Below, piece by piece: positions 59,311 to 64,000 of a stretch of 64,000 bases of DNA. A program made the position numbers and the translations under genes. Below the pieces are notes generated by a model that searched no databases, had not been told where the DNA came from, and saw only the letters and a list, made by a program, of their open reading frames with translations. Numbering within the stretch: position 1 is the stretch's first letter; the number at the start of each line of letters is the position of its first letter. Source of the DNA: Imbricaverruca yamaguchii (lineage: Eukaryota; Arthropoda; Thecostraca; Neoverrucidae); NCBI GenBank assembly GCA_034440575.1, contig JAOTOL010001311.1:286501-350500 (forward strand), in the 5' to 3' direction.

Positions 59311-59797
59311 GTACGGCCCGGCTCACGCTGATATTGGTACACCGGTCTGCTGGTATTCGGTGCGGAAGGCCACTGCCATCGTGCCGTTGGCGGAACGGAA
59401 AATTGTGATCGGAGGTGTCATTTCCCTGGAGGGGCTCCACGCATCGTTGGTAGTCTTGGTGACTGAATGCCCTCGAGCGTCTCGGAGGGTGCCTTCAGTA
59501 GAAAAAAAGATGATGAGCACATTTGGGCCTTCTCAATGGAACACCGCTTTCTGCTCAGGTGACGTCATTCGCCGATCGGAGTGGAGGGGAGGGCACCTGC
59601 CTCCAGTCCCTACTGCCTTGCCTCGGCTTTCTCCATTGGACTGTCTTGCACAGACTATTACTGGTTGTTGCTGCCTTTTTTGTTGCGTACACCGCGGCTT
59701 GGGTGGTAGAATGAAACCTTTTGGTTCCGGTATTTTGTGCTCATTATCAGCACATCTAGAAGAGTTGTTTTAGTGTAGCATCCCTCTTTCTGCCCAG

Positions 59798-59923
59798 CTG
59801 ATCCAGGAGAAGCAGGACCTGGCGTCGCGATGTGAGGAATTGGTGTCGCAAGTGACTCTGCTGGAGGAAAGGCATAAACAACAATTTACCGGGCTCAGGG
59901 AAAAACATCGTGACGAAATGCAG
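59798..59923 (+). CDS. CEP131: CEP131-like exon 5, coiled coil
   Basis: Acceptor ctttctgcccag, donor CAG/gtaagc, 42 codons in phase 0. Reads LIQEKQDLASRCEELVSQVT, then LLEERHKQQFTGLREKHRDE and MQ. This is a heptad-rich helix and the direct continuation of LAFIDE (LI..K..L...CE..V in CEP131). Confidence 0.78.
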
Positions 59924-60318
59924 GTAAGCGAACCCCATCCCTACCATCCAATGGCTTTTCTCTGGTGTTGTGTGTTGTTCCGGCTGTTCGTGGCAGCTGC
60001 CACATGATTCTTATATGGGCACGGCAATTTATTCGGATCAGTGTCCTTCGTGTCAGCTAATGTTAATTGTCCCTATGTTTAGAGGACTAATCAAAATTAG
60101 CTCGCATATTTAAATTCAGCCACTGCGGTGTCGTCACGATTGAATAATCGGCTGTGGCAAGCATGAGCGCCAGGCTATTGACTTGTTTGCCAAACGCGTC
60201 GAATGCCGGATCAGCGAACGCCGTGTGGTCGAGAGTGTGGCTCGTCGAACAGCATTGGCGCTACGTGTGCCACATAAACTGACGTCGAGGTACACCAGTG
60301 AGTGACTATCGTTTGCAG

Positions 60319-60396
60319 AACACCCGGAGGATGATTTCCGAATCCGAGCGCAGCAAGCGGCAGAAATGGATGGAAAAAGAGCGCGAGAAGATCAAA
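60319..60396 (+). CDS. CEP131: CEP131-like exon 6, coiled coil
   Basis: Acceptor gtttgcag, donor AAA/gtaagt, 26 codons in phase 0: NTRRMISESERSKRQKWMEK, then EREKIK. It matches the E+.+R+KW..EK.KKIK segment of CEP131. Confidence 0.78.
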
Positions 60397-62031
60397 GTAA
60401 GTACCCTGCGGCGAATGCGCCGTTATTTGTTGAAAGTGGGAACGTACAGAACTGACTGGCCGTTCAATTTAGTTCGGATGTGATATTTGTTTTCTTTACA
60501 TGTGCACTTTCATGTAAAATGTATTCGAGTAAAATTCCAGTCTCCTTATGCCATTGTGGTCATCTCATCTATACTGTTTTCTCTCTAGTCTGTATTTGTT
60601 CAGCTGTGATGTCTGCCTCTCTAGGGTTTAGTCATTCTTGAAACACTTCGAACATGTCTGCTGTCCGGAAAATTTGTGTTGGCGATTGCTTTCTTTCTGA
60701 CGCCGTTCCATTTCACTCGTAGCCTTCTGCCATTTGAACTTACCATCTCCTCTTGCTTACATTACCTTTTTTCTGAAGGACTTCTCTGTGGTGGGCAAGC
60801 CGTTCGGGCAGGTAAATCTGGCTGGATGTATTCTGTGTACAGGCGTGCTCAAGCTCTCACAAGCCCAGAACAGGACGCGCGACACTCGCCGTTCTTTGCT
60901 TGGTATCAAGTTTTTACAATTATCAACGTGATGTATTTCTTTTATGATGTCATTTCACCCCTCCGTCCACTCCAAAATCCCTGCAACTGTACCTGCAAGA
61001 CCCAAATTTCCCATGCTGCTGATAGTTTTTCTGTCTATAATGAGAGTATTATTTGGTTCGATAAACATTTCGGTAACTGCTTCCCCACTAACACATTCAC
61101 ATAGTACCTTGGAGCACCATCATATATTTAGACTGCCATGACAATCACGAAGTACTGAATATTCGCAATACGTCCACCTATGATTTCACCTGGTATTTTC
61201 ACCTGCAATTGACTTACAACCCCCTCCTGCCTCCATCATAATAATCACCTCTCACCATGAACTGGGGAAGTACAGCCCATGTACCATTAAGCTCCTTAGC
61301 ATAAGGTTCGAAGCTCTCAACCAATGGACGTGATCACGATTTTAAGGCATGTATGAATGTGACATGAAATGCAATATTTCACAATGGTGGCACGATTCAT
61401 ATATCCCAGTAGATCCTCAAGAATATGTATCATTTCGGCATTCTAGTTGATTACATTTTTGTCCCTGTGGTCGTAAGATCCCGAAATCAGACATCCGCAG
61501 GTGTCAGTTCGCATGCGATTTGTGCTGCGTATTGAGTGATACATTAGACATTAACGACGATACACTGCAAGCATTGGCTCGGCACCTGCAACTGCACCCT
61601 GGTAGCCTACAAAAGGTTCCACCCGCCAGTTTCGCTGTGTCTCGCACTGCCTGCTCTGGCTCATCCTATGTATGCAGCGTTGTATGACTTGGCTGTGTTG
61701 GCAGTGGTTGTCCTGTTTCAAACCGTCGTCAGCGTTTTTGGTTAGACGCAATGCGCTTACCTCATCGGCCAAGTGTTTTCACTGCTATTGTGTCTGTACT
61801 TTTTGTGTTGTACCGGTGGATGGTTCACCACCGATGTGCTGGCAATGTGTCTATGCTGCCTGTGTGATTGCGCATAGTGTGATTGGCGCGTATGTCGTTC
61901 CATATACAGGCACACAATTACTGATGGCGAGTGTACTCGGCGATTGTATGTGGATGGAGAGGGAACTGGTGAGCTGTTGGTACTCAGACATGCCAGCACT
62001 GAACGGTGTTGACACTCGGCCGTGCCTGCAG
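60397..62031 (+). other. CEP131-like intron 6
   Basis: Unique sequence. Short open frames at 60676-61141 and 61672-62031 lack coding features. No repeat recognised. Confidence 0.4.
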
Positions 62032-62137
62032 GAGACCACGGCTCGCGCCATGCAGCCCCAGATAGAGCAGATGATGCGGCAGCACACTGAGGAGACGGCG
62101 CGCATCAAACAGCATTACGAGACCGTGCTGGCTGGAG
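62032..62137 (+). CDS. CEP131: CEP131-like exon 7, coiled coil
   Basis: Acceptor cgtgcctgcag, donor GGAG/gtgacc, phase 0 to 1. Reads ETTARAMQPQIEQMMRQHTE, then ETARIKQHYETVLAG. KIK-E-T-R-x-x-x-P-x-I-x-x-x-x-x-x-H-x-x-E-x-x-R-x-K follows CEP131 closely. Confidence 0.78.
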
Positions 62138-62365
62138 GTGACCGCGACTTCTCCGCCCGACATCACTCACTGATGGCTATCACACTGGACTGTTAAATTG
62201 GTTTAAGATATTCTGACTAGTTTGGTGTATGGGAGAATGAAGTTGTCACTATGACTACGACTGTGGAGTGTGCATCAGTGTGTGTGAGTGTGTATGTGTG
62301 TGTTTTGGTGTTGGTGTTGGTGTTGGCAGCCCTTGTTAAATGCTCACTGTGTGACCAATGTTCAG

Positions 62366-62456
62366 GTCACAGCGGGCAAATGGACGAAATCCGGGGCCGA
62401 CTGGTGCGCGAGAAGGAGGAGGCAGTGGCAGCGGAGCGGCGGGAGGCAGGCGCCAG
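62366..62456 (+). CDS. CEP131: CEP131-like exon 8, coiled coil
   Basis: Acceptor aatgttcag, donor CCAG/gtacgt, phase 1 to 2. Reads HSGQMDEIRGRLVREKEEAV, then AAERREAGA. The last ~14 exon bases and the donor recur in the following 33-bp array. No further exon was recognised before 64000. Confidence 0.72.
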
Positions 62457-62760
62457 GTACGTCCCCAGAGTGGTGAGGAGGCTGGATCAGATACCTAGTC
62501 ACAGTGGCCTGAGGCTAGGCACGTCCCCAGTGGTCAGAGGCTAGGTTAGGCATGTCCCCAGTGGTCAGAGGCTTGGTTAGGCACGTCCCCAGAGTGGTCA
62601 GAGGCTGGGTTAGGCACGTCCCCAGGGTGGTCAGAGGTTGGGTCAGGCACGTCCCCAGGGTTGTCAGAGGTTGGGTCAGGCACGTCTCCAGTGTTCAGAG
62701 GCTGGGTCAGGTACCTAGCCACAGTGGCCTGAGGCTAGGCACGTCCCAAAAGCGACAGGT
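62457..62760 (+). repeat. 33-bp minisatellite derived from the CEP131-like exon 8 donor, ~8 copies
   Basis: The exon end and donor (GAGGCAGGCGCCAG/gtacgtccccagagtgg) are echoed by units gaggctgggttag/gcacgt, then ccccagagtggtca. The donor GT has become GC in most copies, while a late copy keeps gtacct. Confidence 0.85.
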
Positions 62761-62943
62761 TAGACCATGTGCAGCTGTCCCGAAGTGGGGTCACGGTATA
62801 GGCATAAATGGGTTGTGTGTGTATATGTATATATCTTTTTTTTGTATATTTATACATGTACATGTCTCACTCCCATGCATGTATGTAATTACACAAGCAC
62901 ACACACATCAAACAAACATGCACACATATATTTATATATATAA

Positions 62944-62976
<33 letters not shown>

Positions 62977-64000
62977 ATGTATGTATGTATGTATGTACAC
63001 TGTCATAACTCCTCCACATGATTAAGATAATGAGAAAGAGAGATAGGTAGGACACCCCATGTCTTGAACTCTCCAGTATTATTGAGGTTGCATCAGGCTT
63101 AGTGCAGGATGCACAAGTTACATTCTGGGTTTATTTTCAGTATGTTCAGGTTAATTTCTAATTATATCTGTCCTGCAGTATCTTATCATCATGGCTCTAG
63201 TGTGGAAGTACTTTGCAGCATTTCTTCTGTCTATTCTGATCTACAGATGTAACACCATCTCCCCTTCCTTGATTTGTGATCTGGATATCCCTTCTTCTCA
63301 GCTTTCCCCTTCATTTGCATATAATTGCTTTACTGTCGTCTTATCTGCAAGTACCTTATCATCACATTTCTTCTCCCGATTGCAATGATCTTATCGTCAT
63401 ATCTTCTCCTTACCGTGATCTGGTCAACCTCATTATCATTTTCCCTCCATTCGCAACAGCTGGCCTGTGAAGCCCATGCATTATTCTGAATCGTAAGTCA
63501 AGTGACAGGTTGTATTTTGCGACGTTCGCAGTGTACGCTATGCTACGTTTTTTATATCTGTGTTCGATGAATTCAGTTTCATCTTCCTGTCACTGTTCTT
63601 CCACCAGCATTTATTTATTCCCTTGCCTGGTGTTCAACGTTCGAATTGTTTTCCTTGAAATGAACGCGAATACTTTCGGATTCCAAGTTATGATCCCCTC
63701 TGTCCTTTTCCCGCGTCACATTCTCAAGTTGCCATGTTTTGATCCTGTTATTTTGTACGATGTTGGCGCTTTCTGTGTTTCATTTTCTTATCTTGTAATT
63801 TTATATCTGTCTCTCATAAGCATGGTTCTTGCCATGAACCCTCAGCAAGTGTTATGAAAAGTATAACACCGATATCTAAGCAACAACAACTAATCGCAAC
63901 TGGATTTGAATGCATACCGGATACGCCGAATGATCATAAAGTATTAACTACAAACAACAATCTAATTATCTTGCAATTGCCTTGAATGTGAATGGAAAGT
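62761..64000 (+). other. CEP131-like intron 8 (to window edge)
   Basis: AT-rich, T-rich unique sequence after the microsatellite. Frames at 63191-63857 are hydrophobic by composition (TTT/CTT-rich) and are not supported as exons. Confidence 0.4.
62940..62998. repeat. (TG)n/(TATG)n microsatellite
   Basis: TG run followed by about ten gtat units. Confidence 0.95.

Larger units (their letters stand above)
55731..62456 (+). other. CEP131: Gene span (5' part): CEP131/AZI1-like centriolar satellite protein
   Basis: Eight exons are visible: 55731-55952, 57224-57454, 58670-58770, 59190-59310, 59798-59923, 60319-60396, 62032-62137 and 62366-62456. Phases are 0, 0, 2, 0, 0, 0, 1, and 2 at the exit. 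Exons 4-8 form a continuous charged coiled coil that matches my memory of vertebrate CEP131: QRYLAFID(E)LI..K, CE..V, KIKE.T.R...P.I, .RL.REKE. CEP131 is a centriolar-satellite/ciliary-base protein needed for ciliogenesis (family knowledge). The N-terminal exons are low complexity and not recognisable on their own. The 3' part lies beyond base 64000. Two SINEs and two minisatellites lie inside its introns. Confidence 0.72.

Noticed and set aside
62251..63025. ORFs across the 33-bp array and TATG microsatellite
   Set aside because: Only the 62366-62456 part is supported as an exon; the remainder is array or microsatellite.

Overview
The window is eukaryotic and almost certainly metazoan. Multi-exon genes have GT..AG introns and matching splice phases, and they encode a Frizzled cysteine-rich domain, LDL-receptor class A (LDLa) modules, a secretory thioredoxin-fold (PDI-type) protein and a CEP131-like centriolar/ciliary coiled-coil protein. 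Around them lie tRNA-derived SINEs, a Penelope-like remnant, a 5'-truncated LINE tail and an extraordinary load of minisatellites and (TA)n/(CA)n microsatellites. A cephalochordate (amphioxus-like) source is my best guess, because I recall from memory (unverified) that minisatellites overlapping exon/intron boundaries have been described there. Species identity is inference only.

Layout. (1) About 3.4-25.9 kb, minus strand: one gene assembled from nine phase-compatible exons. They encode a type II membrane anchor, two very long Ser/Pro/Gly-rich stalk exons, a complete 10-cysteine Frizzled domain split over three exons, two LDLa modules and a short tail. The order resembles corin, but no SRCR or protease domain is visible. 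(2) About 26-47 kb: mostly arrays and mobile-element debris (DNA-transposon fragments, Penelope remnant, LINE tail inside a 63-bp array), plus a few unrecognised minus-strand exons at 35.9-38.7 kb and 42.4 kb. (3) 48.8-53.7 kb, minus strand: a complete five-exon gene for a 250-residue protein with a signal peptide and two thioredoxin-like domains whose active sites read CATC and CDGC. (4) 55.7 kb to beyond the right edge, plus strand: a CEP131-like gene with eight exons visible. Genes 3 and 4 are divergent, with about 2 kb between their first coding exons.

The central observation is that many arrays do not merely sit in introns. Their repeat unit contains a splice site plus the first or last bases of the neighbouring exon, so one exon is preceded (or followed) by up to about 17 tandem copies of its own acceptor (or donor). 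Clear cases are the membrane-anchor exon, Frizzled exons 1 and 3, LDLa2, the tail exon, the PDI-like active-site exon and the CEP131 exon 8 donor. In addition, a SINE has landed on a CEP131-like 3' splice site, duplicating the acceptor in its target-site duplication.

All exon calls rest on reading frames, splice consensus, phase continuity and motif recognition by eye. Nothing was searched or aligned by computer. The longest uninterrupted ORFs in the window (up to 730 codons) are by-products of arrays whose period is a multiple of three, and they are not annotated as genes.
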